NCBI GenBank assembly: GCA_016840515.1
Contig: JAEOSF010000001.1
Span: 1 to 50,446, forward strand
DNA length: 50,446 bases
Origin: Candidatus Borrarchaeum yapensis
Lineage (GTDB): Archaea > Asgardarchaeota > Sifarchaeia > Borrarchaeales > Borrarchaeaceae
Reading direction: 5' to 3'
How positions within the stretch are numbered: position 1 is the stretch's first letter; each line of letters starts with the position of its first letter. Positions 8,808 through 17,122 of the stretch are shown in pieces. The position numbers were made by a program, and so were the translations under genes. The notes beneath the pieces are model-generated. The model worked only from the letters and a program-made list of their open reading frames with translations, had not been told where the DNA came from and ran no database searches.

Positions 8808-9215
8808 TTAAGAAAATAATGATTCTATTTTAGGTACAAAGGAATTATCAGTTACCTGCCCTTTCACCTTTCCTTTTTTAATATAGGCTTCTACGACCTT
8901 CTTAAGGGTATTTAGTTCGATATCTAACTCTGAACTTAACTTTGTTAAATCTATCTCATCATTAGCACTAACAAGGGTCTCTAAGAGCTTTTCACGCTTT
9001 TTATATGTGCCACCTTCGGTTTGGTCCGTTTTTATGGTGCGGAGAGCACCCCTTACATTTTTCCCACAATTCGGACATGTAAGCGAACCCATCACGGTAA
9101 TAGTGATATTCCCAGCTCTATCTGGCATGGGGCTGTACATTTGCCACGTCTTATTAGGTTTTACGCCTTCAAATGAGGTATTACCGCATTTCTTACATTT
9201 CAATTTTTTAGCCAT
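8808..9215 (-). CDS. Zinc-ribbon protein with C-terminal helical/winged segment
   Basis: 135 residues. The start at ATG 9215 has AAAGGTG eight bases upstream and gives MAKKLKCKKCGNTSFEG; a longer frame to 9323 lacks a clear site. Two Cys pairs (KCKKCGN near residue 8 and LTCPNCGKN near residue 50) form a zinc ribbon with an insert that contains WQMYSPMPDRAGNITIT. The C-terminal half (EKLLETLVSANDEIDLTKLS and then VVEAYIKKGKVKGQV) reads as a small winged helix. This suggests a chromatin or transcription-associated protein that binds nucleic acid. No characterised homologue is recognised. It is divergent from a small membrane protein gene. Confidence 0.75.
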   Translation of the reverse strand: MAKKLKCKKCGNTSFEGVKPNKTWQMYSPMPDRAGNITITVMGSLTCPNCGKNVRGALRTIKTDQTEGGTYKKREKLLETLVSANDEIDLTKLSSELDIELNTLKKVVEAYIKKGKVKGQVTDNSFVPKIESLFS

Positions 9216-9364
9216 TTTGAAGACACCTTTAAAGGGAAAATTTCTTAAAGCCTCACTATTAGAGATGTTCGCAATAACTCTTAAAAGTTTACTGGACCAA
9301 TCAAAAGAAGTAGCATTGGTCAATGAATTACCCTAATGGAAAGGGAATATTTCGGTGAGAAAAT

Positions 9365-9631
9365 ATGTTGCTCATGCAGGAAGAAGGACCACCAGAAATA
9401 AATATACCAACTTTTCTTGAATTTCTTGGATGGCTTAAAGGCGGATATGGAATAATTGCAGGGATTTTATTAGTTATTGGTGGTTTATTAGTTGTAAATT
9501 TAATTATCTATATAGAGACCACTCGTGATATAACTTTTAAAGGTCTCGGAATTCGACTTCTAGCGACCTCGCTTACAATTGGTTTCGGTCTTCATTTTGC
9601 GCTGACAACATGGGGCTCATTCATCATTTAA
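9365..9631 (+). CDS. Small two-span membrane protein
   Basis: 88 residues, starting at ATG 9365 with GGTGA six bases upstream. Two hydrophobic segments are present: GYGIIAGILLVIGGLLVVNL (about residues 28-50) and LLATSLTIGFGLHFALTTWG (about 64-83), separated by a short charged loop (YIETTRDITFKG). No family is recognised. The last codons (GGGCTCATTCATCATT) are repeated 30 bases downstream beyond the stop. Confidence 0.7.
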   Translation: MLLMQEEGPPEINIPTFLEFLGWLKGGYGIIAGILLVIGGLLVVNLIIYIETTRDITFKGLGIRLLATSLTIGFGLHFALTTWGSFII

Positions 9632-9658
9632 TGAATCATATAGGGCTCATTCATCATT
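9613..9658 (+). repeat. 16-nt direct repeat at gene end
   Basis: GGGCTCATTCATCATT occurs at 9613-9628, as the last codons of the small membrane gene, and again at 9643-9658 after the stop. The 30-base period suggests a short tandem duplication of the gene's 3' end. Confidence 0.85.
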
Positions 9659-9997
9659 CAACGCGGTTGCGGATATTTTTTTCAGAATCTTTAAATTAGA
9701 CAATTCTAAGCATTTATTTAGCCTCAAGTACCGAAAAATCAAATAAACGAGTATTTCGTTAGTTTCTTAGAAATACATTGTTAAGGTATTACTATGGGAG
9801 GATATCTAAGTCATTAGGATTAAATTTGCCTTCTTGCGCAAAAATCTTGATGCTAGGGGATTTGAATAATACACAATCGCAGGATTTATGAATAATGATT
9901 GAATAAGATTCGTAGCTACTAATCGTTGTTCAATTAAGAAGAAGAATATGCAATATTTTTGCTCTTACGTGTAGTTTAATATAAGAGGTTCACTTTC
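9632..9997. other. Intergenic, no gene seen
   Basis: About 366 AT-rich bases. Apart from the second copy of the 16-nt repeat near the left end and a TATA-like TTTAATATAAG at 9975-9985 close to the next start, nothing recognisable is present. Confidence 0.5.
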
Positions 9998-11971
9998 ATG
10001 AAATATGGTGTCTGGATTATCTTGGATACAGGTCAGTGCTTAGTACACAAAGACTTCAGTGAACATTCGGAAATTGATGAAGACCTAATTTCAGGCTTTC
10101 AATCCGCAATTCTAACATATGCTGATTTGAAAATTAAGTCTATCGTCGCTGAAGATATCCGTTTTGTGTATGAATCCACATTTAATCCTAGACTTATTTT
10201 TGTCATTGCAGCAGATATTAATGTAGATTTGAAAAAGTTAGAAGGATTCATAGATCTTGTTAAACGCGAATTTTTGGCAGATTATCGTTATAGAATAAAT
10301 ACATGGGCTGGAGATGTGAAGATTTTCAAACCTTTCGATGAGAAACTCGATAAGCTAATAAGAGAATGGCTCATCAAAACGGTAACTATAGAGACAGTAT
10401 TAGAAAGGACGAAAGCAACTTTTAAAGTTATGATACCATCATCAAGAGAAAATAAAGAGATAAGCGAACGTTTTGGAAATGAAGGAATTGATGTAATTGC
10501 CTTAATTGATGGTGTAAAGCCTCTAAAGGAGATTGCAGAGAGTTTAAGAATTGATCAAGAAAAGATTAGACAGATTGCAGAGTATGCTATAGCTGGTGGA
10601 TTTGCTTTAGAACAAGTATCACCTAAACATGTAAAACCATGGGAAGAATTGATTGACGAAGAATACCCCTTTCGTGCAGATTTTGAAAGAGATGTAGAGA
10701 GAGACATGGAAGAAGATTTAGAAATAAAGAAAAAACTGGAAGAAGAGCTTAAGGGAAGAGTTGAGACGCTAAAAACTCAAAAGAAATTATTGGACAAAGA
10801 GGGTGAGTTAGATAAATTAACAATAACTGCTTTAACTGAAATCACAAAAGAGTTTGAAGATAAATTTGGCTCTTTGGAATCCAAAGTACAAAGATTGCCA
10901 GAGCGCATTGCCGAACAAAGTGCTTTAAAATATAACTGTCCAGTTAGTATAGCTAAGATCGCATACCAAATCGATTTAGACGGCGTTTTAGATGCACAAA
11001 TGGCATGCGAAGAAATAATGGAGGAATTTAAAAGGAGAAATGTTGTTGGAGCGCCTGTCCCTTCGATATATTCACATGAATTCACTTTTGCGCTTTCTGA
11101 AGGGCAATGGATTGAATACTTGCGCAAAACATTCGCTAAAGAGTTAGAACAAGATATTCGAGATCTTGCAAACCTTGAGCGATCTGTATTAGATGGAAAC
11201 GAAAAATCTGTAGAAAAAATGATTCAACTTCTAGAAGAACGAATAAAGATTATTAAAGAGATCATATATCCTGTAATGAATAAATGGCTTAATGATCATA
11301 TTCACACAAAACCGATAGAGGCTGCAACAGTTATTTCTTCAGCATTGAAGAGATTATCTCGTTCTGAAACTTATTTTCTGCTTAGAAATGGAAAAACAAA
11401 ACTATTTAGTACATTAAACAAAGTACTACCAATCTTGGAATCCAATAAAGATGATTCGCTAGAAGTAGAATACGCATTCCAAGATTATTCAATTGTTTCT
11501 GATGAACTTGAAAAGCCACTTGATTTTATCTCAAAAAGAAGTTTGTGTGAGATAATTTTAGAAGTTGCTCCGAGACCAAAAATTGAGATGTCAACCGAAC
11601 AACGTTCATTTCTAGTAATGCACACACCATATAATAATGGGTTAATAGGGCCTGAATTAACAGATCCAGTTGATTTCTTAGAGCGAGATATTAAACTAGT
11701 ACGCTGGAGAGAAAAAGAGGACCTGGATAATACACTTCGAACCGCAATAACAAAGGTATATAAAGCAATCAGATATCAAGGCCTTTCCCAACTTCATGCC
11801 GGTGCCTTAGTAATTTCAAAACTAAATATAAGATTCGATTTGCCCATAATTTCGACTTATAAAGCGTGTATTGATCTAAAAAATTATTTGGAAAACTTAG
11901 AAGACAGCGATGATCTTGATAAGAATATAATTGATCACATATACAATTACGTAAAGGTTGAGATACTATAG
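9998..11971 (+). CDS. Longin-like N-terminal domain protein with winged-helix and coiled coil
   Basis: 657 residues. The N-terminus (about 1-110) has the pattern of archaeal longin-like sensor domains: YGVWIILDTGQCLVHKDF, then EDLISGFQSAILTYADLKIK, then a beta-rich part ending with TWAGDVKIFKPFDEKL. A winged-helix-like segment follows at about 155-225 (VIALIDGVKPLKEIAESLRI). Next comes a strongly charged coiled coil (about 230-300) and a long helical region to the C-terminus without recognised motifs. Longin and Roadblock folds act as platforms for small GTPases; one such GTPase and a Roadblock protein are in this window but not adjacent. GAGGT lies eight bases before ATG 9998. The partner and function are unknown; the longin call rests on pattern recognition only. 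Confidence 0.6.
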   Translation: MKYGVWIILDTGQCLVHKDFSEHSEIDEDLISGFQSAILTYADLKIKSIVAEDIRFVYESTFNPRLIFVIAADINVDLKKLEGFIDLVKREFLADYRYRINTWAGDVKIFKPFDEKLDKLIREWLIKTVTIETVLERTKATFKVMIPSSRENKEISERFGNEGIDVIALIDGVKPLKEIAESLRIDQEKIRQIAEYAIAGGFALEQVSPKHVKPWEELIDEEYPFRADFERDVERDMEEDLEIKKKLEEELKGRVETLKTQKKLLDKEGELDKLTITALTEITKEFEDKFGSLESKVQRLPERIAEQSALKYNCPVSIAKIAYQIDLDGVLDAQMACEEIMEEFKRRNVVGAPVPSIYSHEFTFALSEGQWIEYLRKTFAKELEQDIRDLANLERSVLDGNEKSVEKMIQLLEERIKIIKEIIYPVMNKWLNDHIHTKPIEAATVISSALKRLSRSETYFLLRNGKTKLFSTLNKVLPILESNKDDSLEVEYAFQDYSIVSDELEKPLDFISKRSLCEIILEVAPRPKIEMSTEQRSFLVMHTPYNNGLIGPELTDPVDFLERDIKLVRWREKEDLDNTLRTAITKVYKAIRYQGLSQLHAGALVISKLNIRFDLPIISTYKACIDLKNYLENLEDSDDLDKNIIDHIYNYVKVEIL

Positions 11972-12089
11972 AACACTTTTAGATTTAAAGATTCAATAAA
12001 TCACAAATCGCAATTCCCTATTTGACTTTTTTTATTTATAACATATTTTCAAAACTTCTAAAAAGAGAAGAGAAGTATTGGCGAACACA

Positions 12090-12434
12090 TCAAATATTAT
12101 CCGGAAATGAATGGGATTTGTATAGTTCAGTGTACCCACATACTTCACAAGTATAAGCCAAAAATTCGTTAGATGTTTGAGTTTCTTTCTTTAGAAAATA
12201 AAGTGTTTCACATACCTGTTGTGAGTTACATTTTGGACAAATCATCCTTTTTGTATTAATTGGGGAGTTTTGTATATGCCTATTCCTTTGTGAATAATGA
12301 ACGCAGTACACATATGCTTCAGCATTGCTGCAAATATTCTTTGCATCTTCATCATGAATATACTGTGAGTTTAGCGCTCTACAAACATAGCCTTGTCCGT
12401 GATTATAAAGCAAAGGGCAAATAGATCGAGCCAT
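12090..12434 (-). CDS. Small zinc-finger protein
   Basis: 114 residues. The C-terminal half is a TFIIS/TFIIB-like zinc ribbon: MICPKCNSQQVCETLYF, later YTCEVCGYTELYKSH. The N-terminal half has several further cysteines (SICPLLYN, YVCRALN, NICSNAEA, YVYCVHYS), which may bind metal. No characterised family is recognised. It is convergent with the longin-like gene (118-base gap), and an IS-like element begins 66 bases upstream of its start, so its promoter region is close to that insertion. Confidence 0.72.
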   Translation of the reverse strand: MARSICPLLYNHGQGYVCRALNSQYIHDEDAKNICSNAEAYVYCVHYSQRNRHIQNSPINTKRMICPKCNSQQVCETLYFLKKETQTSNEFLAYTCEVCGYTELYKSHSFPDNI

Positions 12435-12500
12435 TTTGATGCACTTGACCCCAATTTTTTCTCTATGAAAAAACTAACTGAATTAGTATTTAACATTATC

Positions 12501-12882
12501 GGCGGGAAGTCCCCTTCTGACAGGTGGGGGATGAAAGCCGCTAGCTTTATATAGTTTTTTGAACAGAAGAGTTACGATGAATATCGGGAGGAATGCAGGG
12601 ATACAAGACTCCCGGTAGGATGACAGAAGAGGCGACCCTGTGAGCCAGGCTTCGTACAGTTGCTAACCAACGCGATTAGCCGCGAAGGTAACAGTAGAAT
12701 AGCATTTGACGAATCCCTATGGTGTGATACTGGAATTGATGGTTCCTATCACAGAATGCCAGGTGGACGGACCATCCTCAAAAGGGATGATCTGCGACAT
12801 ACAGCCGAACGTAAAACGAGAGTTCCCCTCAAGGTTGGGAGGACTCGCAGGAAGCTTCATCCGTCAGGGTGGAGTAGTTCAC
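12501..12882 (+). mobile_element. Non-autonomous IS200/IS605-like element A (no transposase)
   Basis: 382 bases bounded by IS605-type ends. The left end (12501-12557) is GGCGGGAAGT, hairpin CCCCTTCTGACAGGTGGGG, GATGAAAGCCGCTAG and a TATA box CTTTATATA. The right end is GCAGGAAG, hairpin CTTCATCCGTCAGGGTGGAG (12855-12874, all eight pairs form with G-T wobbles) and TAGTTCAC (12875-12882). That right end is the usual form next to TnpB guide RNAs. No TnpA or TnpB reading frame exists inside. The left end is almost identical to that of element D at 49.8 kb. The TATA box suggests the interior may be transcribed as a guide-like RNA; this is inference. Confidence 0.72.
12544..12557 (+). promoter_or_regulatory. 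TATA-box-like motif in element A left end
   Basis: CTTTATATAGTTTT follows the left-end hairpin and is conserved in element D. In autonomous elements this position would drive tnpA/tnpB; here it would drive the non-coding interior. Confidence 0.45.
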
Positions 12883-13034
12883 ATGTTGATTACACCTCAA
12901 ATAATCAATCAATTATTGAGGATGGGGCGTTTTAATCCAGTTTCTACTGGAATTCATCAAATATATAACAGTGCTTAACATGAACGGTCCTAAAATCGTT
13001 TTTTATTCTAGGAAATGAGTAATAAGAAAAAATT

Positions 13035-13355
13035 TTACTTCTGATCGTTTTCTTTTTCCAGCAGAAATGGAGATCTTGGCAGAATTCGAAGCGGGATATC
13101 CTGAAACCTACCGTCAGGAAGATATCTTCGAATTGTAAGGGGTAATAAATTACTTAATAACTCGTGTTCTGCAATAATAATCGGATCGATAGCTTCTTCA
13201 GAGTCTACAAGGATGGGTGCACCCATGGAAAGTTGTAACGCACGCGCACCAATTATTCTACTCTTTTCATATTTCGTAAGATGGCCTGGACCAACTATAA
13301 TTTCCTCTGGGGACGCTGGAATTGTTATTCGAAGCTTCTTACGTTGTTCTGTCAC
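13035..13355 (-). CDS. rpoK: DNA-directed RNA polymerase subunit K (Rpb6/omega family)
   Basis: 106 residues. The conserved core [20 protein letters not shown] followed by APILV, then [20 protein letters not shown] and YLPDG, is diagnostic of archaeal RpoK, which stabilises the polymerase clamp as omega/Rpb6 does. I chose GTG 13355 (GGTGA five bases upstream) over an ATG at 13406. A TATA box at 13424-13433 would place the transcript start near 13400, downstream of that ATG. An N-terminal extension of about 30 residues precedes the core, longer than in minimal RpoK. It is a single gene, not in the usual rpoN-rps9-rpl13 cluster in this window. Confidence 0.93.
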   Translation of the reverse strand: MTEQRKKLRITIPASPEEIIVGPGHLTKYEKSRIIGARALQLSMGAPILVDSEEAIDPIIIAEHELLSNLLPLTIRRYLPDGRFQDIPLRILPRSPFLLEKENDQK

Positions 13356-13747
13356 AATAGTCACCGAAGGAAATACAAAATTAAAAATGGGATGAAAAAA
13401 TCTCAAGGCTACAATAAGTAGCCAATATAAAAAACTATCGTTCAGTGCGGACTAAAACAAAAATTTAGCAGTTTAGCATATTTATGTATTAAATCAAATC
13501 TGTATTAACTTGTTCTTCAAATTGAGGATTTGTTTGTCCCTAGGATATTATACGTTTGAAGATAGAATATAACAACAGTTTTTTTGTTACTTGTATTTCT
13601 TTATTAAGAAAACTCGTATGTAAAAAATTGCACAATTCAAAACTCATTTTAAATTTCTTACAAATTACACAATTGGAATAAATGTGTTCAGTGCATTTTT
13701 TAAGCGGTGCTGTTAGTCTATGAGGAAAATAATAAAGGTGATTGTTG
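13356..13747. other. Intergenic region, no gene seen besides rpoK promoter
   Basis: About 390 AT-rich bases. Two similar motifs, AAATTGCACAATT and AAATTACACAATT, occur near 13625 and 13663 and might be regulator half-sites or chance. No RNA gene was seen. Confidence 0.45.
13407..13433 (-). promoter_or_regulatory. rpoK promoter region: TATA box plus palindrome
   Basis: On the minus strand TTTATATT (13424-13433) is a good TATA box. Directly downstream lies a perfect inverted repeat GGCTAC-AATAA-GTAGCC (13407-13423), between the TATA box and the expected transcript start. It could be an operator or form a 5' hairpin. Confidence 0.55.
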
Positions 13748-13954
13748 ATGAATGAAGTCTATAAGCCAGAGAAATGGAATGGATTCTTTAAACCTTATAA
13801 AATCCTTTGTGAGTTATTTTTGAAGGAAAAGGCAGTGAGTATTATCGATAACGTCTTGATGGGGCACCATGAGGCTTTCAGTCAAAACTTTGAGACAGCA
13901 AATCGGATTTATATAGGAATAACAAAACGCGGAAGAATCCCCTATTATTGGTAG
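13748..13954 (+). CDS. Small hypothetical protein (68 aa)
   Basis: Short frame starting MNEVYKPEKWNGFFKPYKIL, with GGTGAT five bases before ATG 13748. The composition (aromatic and charged residues, no low complexity) is protein-like, and the site is good, but no family is recognised. It ends 24 bases before the convergent radical SAM gene. It may be a real small gene or chance. Confidence 0.4.
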   Translation: MNEVYKPEKWNGFFKPYKILCELFLKEKAVSIIDNVLMGHHEAFSQNFETANRIYIGITKRGRIPYYW

Positions 13955-13977
13955 TTTCTACAAGAGTCCTCTTTTTT

Positions 13978-15123
13978 TCATAGTAAATCATTATGTGCTT
14001 TAATACCCAAGATATGCAAATTTCCTACATTTACCCTGTTAAGGTATTTCTTAGCAATTTGATAACATTCTGATGCCTGTGCCTTAGAGGTTGGGGGTAA
14101 ATCTGTCATTCTAAAGCTAGGATAAAAAGCTAATAGAGAATATGGAATCTCGGGATTTATGTCTGATATGAATCGTGCGATTTGCTCTACTTCTTCTACA
14201 GTAACATACCCCGGCACAAGTAGAGTCGAGGCCATGAGGATAGGTAAGCGTGGACGCTCATTATAAAACTCTTTTGCTATAATTTCGAAATTTTCAAAGG
14301 CTTTCGTATTATCGATTCCAGAGAGGGCTAAACTTAGAGAGGGAGTGGCTGCTTTCAAATCGAATTTTATGTTTCCGCCAGTTTCAAGAGAATAGTGTGC
14401 TGCTTTTCTTACAAGGGATGAATTACCGCATCCATTCCATTCCCAGCAAATCCGTAATATCTTTTTCTTTAATTCTAAAGCATGTTTAGATGCCTTAAGT
14501 GCAAACGGTAATTGTGGTTCAGGAGAACCTCCAAAAAAACACATACAACTAATTCGTTCGTTTTTTCGGACGGTTGTTACAAACTCTTCTACATTAATCA
14601 GGTGCTTTGGAAATTCCTTATGAGATGCATTCTGGCAGAATAAACAATTGAAATTACATCCATAAAAAAATACTGCCAAATTAGAATAACCTTGTTCAGA
14701 TCCTTCTCGATATGCATATTCGGGATATCCTTGACCCGTACCTGCTGGGCAAAACCATGCCGCACAACAATTTGATATATGTGGATCTAAGTAATATGAT
14801 AGCATTCCTTGTTTAGTCCCAGCACCTACAAACTGTCCATTTTCATTTTTCCTTAAGCCGCAATAACCAATATCGCCTTCTCCAAGAGAACATTGATTGG
14901 AACAAAAATTGCATTGAATTCCATTAGGAGATTTAGGAGGTTCAGCAGGTAAACCATAAGGTAATCTTGCTTTTTTATGTGCCTTTTTTATATAAGGAAG
15001 CGAAGATGACGGATTCTCTCTTATGCAATCACCACAAATAACTAAGAAATCGGATATTTCAACGTTTTTTGAACCACATAGTTGACACGTAACCTCTTTT
15101 GGTTGGTAAAAACGAAATATCAT
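13978..15123 (-). CDS. Radical SAM protein, pyruvate-formate-lyase-activase-like, with N-terminal zinc ribbon
   Basis: 381 residues. The N-terminal zinc ribbon holds CQLCG (13-17) and CGDC (30-33). A second Cys cluster is CNFCSNQC...YCGL (71-90). The radical SAM cluster motif CNFNCLFC (Cys156, 160, 163) binds the 4Fe-4S cluster and S-adenosylmethionine. Downstream FFGGSPEPQ (GGE-like), NIKFDLKAATP and ILMASTLLVPGYVTVEEVEQ match the COG1180/PflA-like family and the archaeal 'AmmeMemoRadiSam'-type enzymes. The activated substrate is unknown; neither AMMECR1 nor Memo is adjacent. A divergent methyltransferase lies 92 bases away. Confidence 0.88.
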   Translation of the reverse strand: MIFRFYQPKEVTCQLCGSKNVEISDFLVICGDCIRENPSSSLPYIKKAHKKARLPYGLPAEPPKSPNGIQCNFCSNQCSLGEGDIGYCGLRKNENGQFVGAGTKQGMLSYYLDPHISNCCAAWFCPAGTGQGYPEYAYREGSEQGYSNLAVFFYGCNFNCLFCQNASHKEFPKHLINVEEFVTTVRKNERISCMCFFGGSPEPQLPFALKASKHALELKKKILRICWEWNGCGNSSLVRKAAHYSLETGGNIKFDLKAATPSLSLALSGIDNTKAFENFEIIAKEFYNERPRLPILMASTLLVPGYVTVEEVEQIARFISDINPEIPYSLLAFYPSFRMTDLPPTSKAQASECYQIAKKYLNRVNVGNLHILGIKAHNDLL

Positions 15124-15215
15124 CCTTCAACTCTCCAATGTAGGATTTTAATTATGTAGTTTAGATGAAATTTCAATCTTTAGATTAATAAATAACTTCC
15201 AATAAAGTCTTGATC

Positions 15216-15962
15216 ATGGAGCCAATTAGATCATATGAGAAATTTGCTGAAGTATATGACCTTGTTACACCTGAAGAATTCTATTTTGATTATTACAATT
15301 TTATTAAAAAAATCCTCAAAAGCTTGAATTTTAATCCCCAAAATATTTTGGATGTCGCTTGTGGAACGGGTAGATTAGCAAAAATTTTTCTCGATAAAGA
15401 CTATGATGTCAAGGGATTAGACATATCCGAAAGTATGTTAGAAATTGCAAGAAAGAGAGGGCTGAAGGTTTATCAATCTAATATGGTTGATTTTAATGTT
15501 GGAGAGAAATACGATTTAATAATTTCTACTTATGATTCGTTAAACTATGTTCTACATGAATCAAGCCTTAAGAAATGTTTCAATTCGATTAAAAAACATC
15601 TTAACCAAAAGGGTATTTTTATTTGCGACATGAATTCCGATTACAAGATAAATAAAGTGTTACCAGAATACAAGGTTGATTATTACGACTTTAGTGAAGC
15701 TAATGCAGAATTAATTTGGCTAAACTCACACGAACCTAATCTCTGGATCGGAGAGCTGCTTTTATTTAAAAAAGCAGAAGACGGAAAATATGAACGGTTT
15801 TCCGAGAAGTACATTGAAAGGGCATACGAACTAAAAACGATTAAAAAATTGCTAAAAGAAGCAGAATTCGAGATCTTGCAAACCTACTCCGATTTTGAAT
15901 TTAACAAAATAAAAAAAGACTCAAAACGTTGGTTTTTCGTAAACAAGATAAAAACTGATTAA
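15216..15962 (+). CDS. Class I SAM-dependent methyltransferase
   Basis: 248 residues from ATG 15216 (TTG 15210 is also possible). The Rossmann-like methyltransferase core has motif I ILDVACGTGRLAKIFLD, the acidic loop VKGLDISESMLEIARKRG, motif II YDLIISTYDSLNYV and GIFICDMNS. A beta-rich insert follows and the terminal FVNKIKTD closes the fold. It belongs to the general methyltransferase_25/11 group, and the substrate cannot be deduced. It shares a short divergent promoter region with the radical SAM gene. Confidence 0.87.
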   Translation: MEPIRSYEKFAEVYDLVTPEEFYFDYYNFIKKILKSLNFNPQNILDVACGTGRLAKIFLDKDYDVKGLDISESMLEIARKRGLKVYQSNMVDFNVGEKYDLIISTYDSLNYVLHESSLKKCFNSIKKHLNQKGIFICDMNSDYKINKVLPEYKVDYYDFSEANAELIWLNSHEPNLWIGELLLFKKAEDGKYERFSEKYIERAYELKTIKKLLKEAEFEILQTYSDFEFNKIKKDSKRWFFVNKIKTD

Positions 15963-16029
15963 CGAATTATTTATTAATCCGAGTGTGAACTCGTCCTAAG
16001 TTCATTCTGTTATAAGAGATGATGAAAGT

Positions 16030-17103
16030 ATGCCAATCAAAGTTGCTATTGTAGGCGTTGGAAATTTTTGTTCTGCATTCGTTCAGGGTTTATACTACTA
16101 TAAGGATGCAAAAGAGGGTGAAGGGGCTCTTGGGGTCCTTAACATCACCCTAGGAAAATACCACATAACTGACATTGAAATAGTAGCTGCCTTTGATATT
16201 GATACACGAAAAGTAGGAAAAGATTTAAGCGTAGCAATTTTTGCAGAGCCAAACAATGTCCCAAAGTTTGCAGAAATCCCCGAATTACATGTTATTGTCC
16301 ATAAGTGTGACCCATTGGGATCAACAGAAAGTGCTCTGGTAGAAATGATACAAGTAGACAATTCTGAATCTGTAGATGTCAAGGAGGTCATAAGATCCAG
16401 CGGTGCAGAAATAATAATCAACTTACTTCCAAGTGTAGCTGAAAAAGCATCGAAATGGTGGGCACAAACTGCAATTGAAACAAAATGTGCTTTTATCAAT
16501 CCAACTCCTATTTTGATAGCTTCAGATCCATACTGGAGCGAAGAGTTTTACTCATCAGGATGTATTGTCGCTGGTGATGACCTAATGAATCAAATTGGGT
16601 CGACTGTTTTACATAAGGCCCTCATTAATCTGTTTGTTCAAAGAGGAGTACATATTGATGAGAGTTATCAGCTTGATATAGGTGGCGGGTCAGAATCTCT
16701 CGCGGCTATCGATGAAAAAGGTTACTCCAAAAAAAGATCAGTAAAAACTGAATCAGTGAGTAGTTCAGTACCTTATGATGTGCCCTTAGTTGCAGGCTCG
16801 ACTGATTTCGTAGACTTCATGAAAGATATTCGTGCAAGTTACTTCTGGGTCAAAGGAAAATGTTTTGCAGGACAACCTGTAACCTTAGATATAAGATTGA
16901 CTCTTCCCGATGCAAGTGCTGGTGTGAGTGTACTATTAGACATCATCAGAGGAGTAAAGATTGCTCTTGACAGAAATATGACAGGGGCTCTAGTAGAGGT
17001 TTCAGCATATGGATTTAAACATCCACCAATGCAAATGAGTATCACGAGCGCTCGTCAAAGATTTTTAAATTTCGTATCAGAACAAGAGACAGAGAGATCA
17101 TAA
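16030..17103 (+). CDS. ino1: Myo-inositol-1-phosphate synthase
   Basis: Converts glucose 6-phosphate to L-myo-inositol 1-phosphate with NAD+. The 357-residue protein has the N-terminal NAD-binding motif VAIVGVGNFCSAFVQG, then VAAFDID, INLLPSVAEKASKWWAQ, INPTPILIAS and GDDLMNQIGSTVLHKAL, all typical of archaeal and actinobacterial Ino1. The lysine-rich active-site end is present around KGYSKKRSVKTESV. Length is normal for prokaryotic enzymes. The product would feed phosphatidylinositol-type archaeal lipids or compatible solutes. No downstream phosphatase is adjacent; the next gene is convergent. Confidence 0.93.
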   Translation: MPIKVAIVGVGNFCSAFVQGLYYYKDAKEGEGALGVLNITLGKYHITDIEIVAAFDIDTRKVGKDLSVAIFAEPNNVPKFAEIPELHVIVHKCDPLGSTESALVEMIQVDNSESVDVKEVIRSSGAEIIINLLPSVAEKASKWWAQTAIETKCAFINPTPILIASDPYWSEEFYSSGCIVAGDDLMNQIGSTVLHKALINLFVQRGVHIDESYQLDIGGGSESLAAIDEKGYSKKRSVKTESVSSSVPYDVPLVAGSTDFVDFMKDIRASYFWVKGKCFAGQPVTLDIRLTLPDASAGVSVLLDIIRGVKIALDRNMTGALVEVSAYGFKHPPMQMSITSARQRFLNFVSEQETERS

Positions 17104-17122
17104 ACTAGCGAGAAAAGCATGT

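Noticed and set aside
9216..9323. Upstream extension of the zinc-ribbon gene
   Set aside because: No ribosome site; ATG 9215 has AAAGGTG and begins MAKKLKCKKCG.
9975..9985. TATA box for the longin-like gene
   Set aside because: TTTAATATAAG lies only about 13-23 bases before ATG 9998, so transcription would start inside the gene; the GAGGT site argues for a leader.
12540..12882. Possible rRNA or RNase P RNA fragment
   Set aside because: The structured, less AT-rich stretch at first suggested a stable RNA gene. The ends match IS605-type hairpins and I could not match the interior to any conserved rRNA, SRP or RNase P core.
12660..12978. Two overlapping frames inside element A
   Set aside because: They overlap each other, cross the right-end hairpin, do not resemble TnpA or TnpB and have no ribosome site; they are by-products of structured non-coding DNA.
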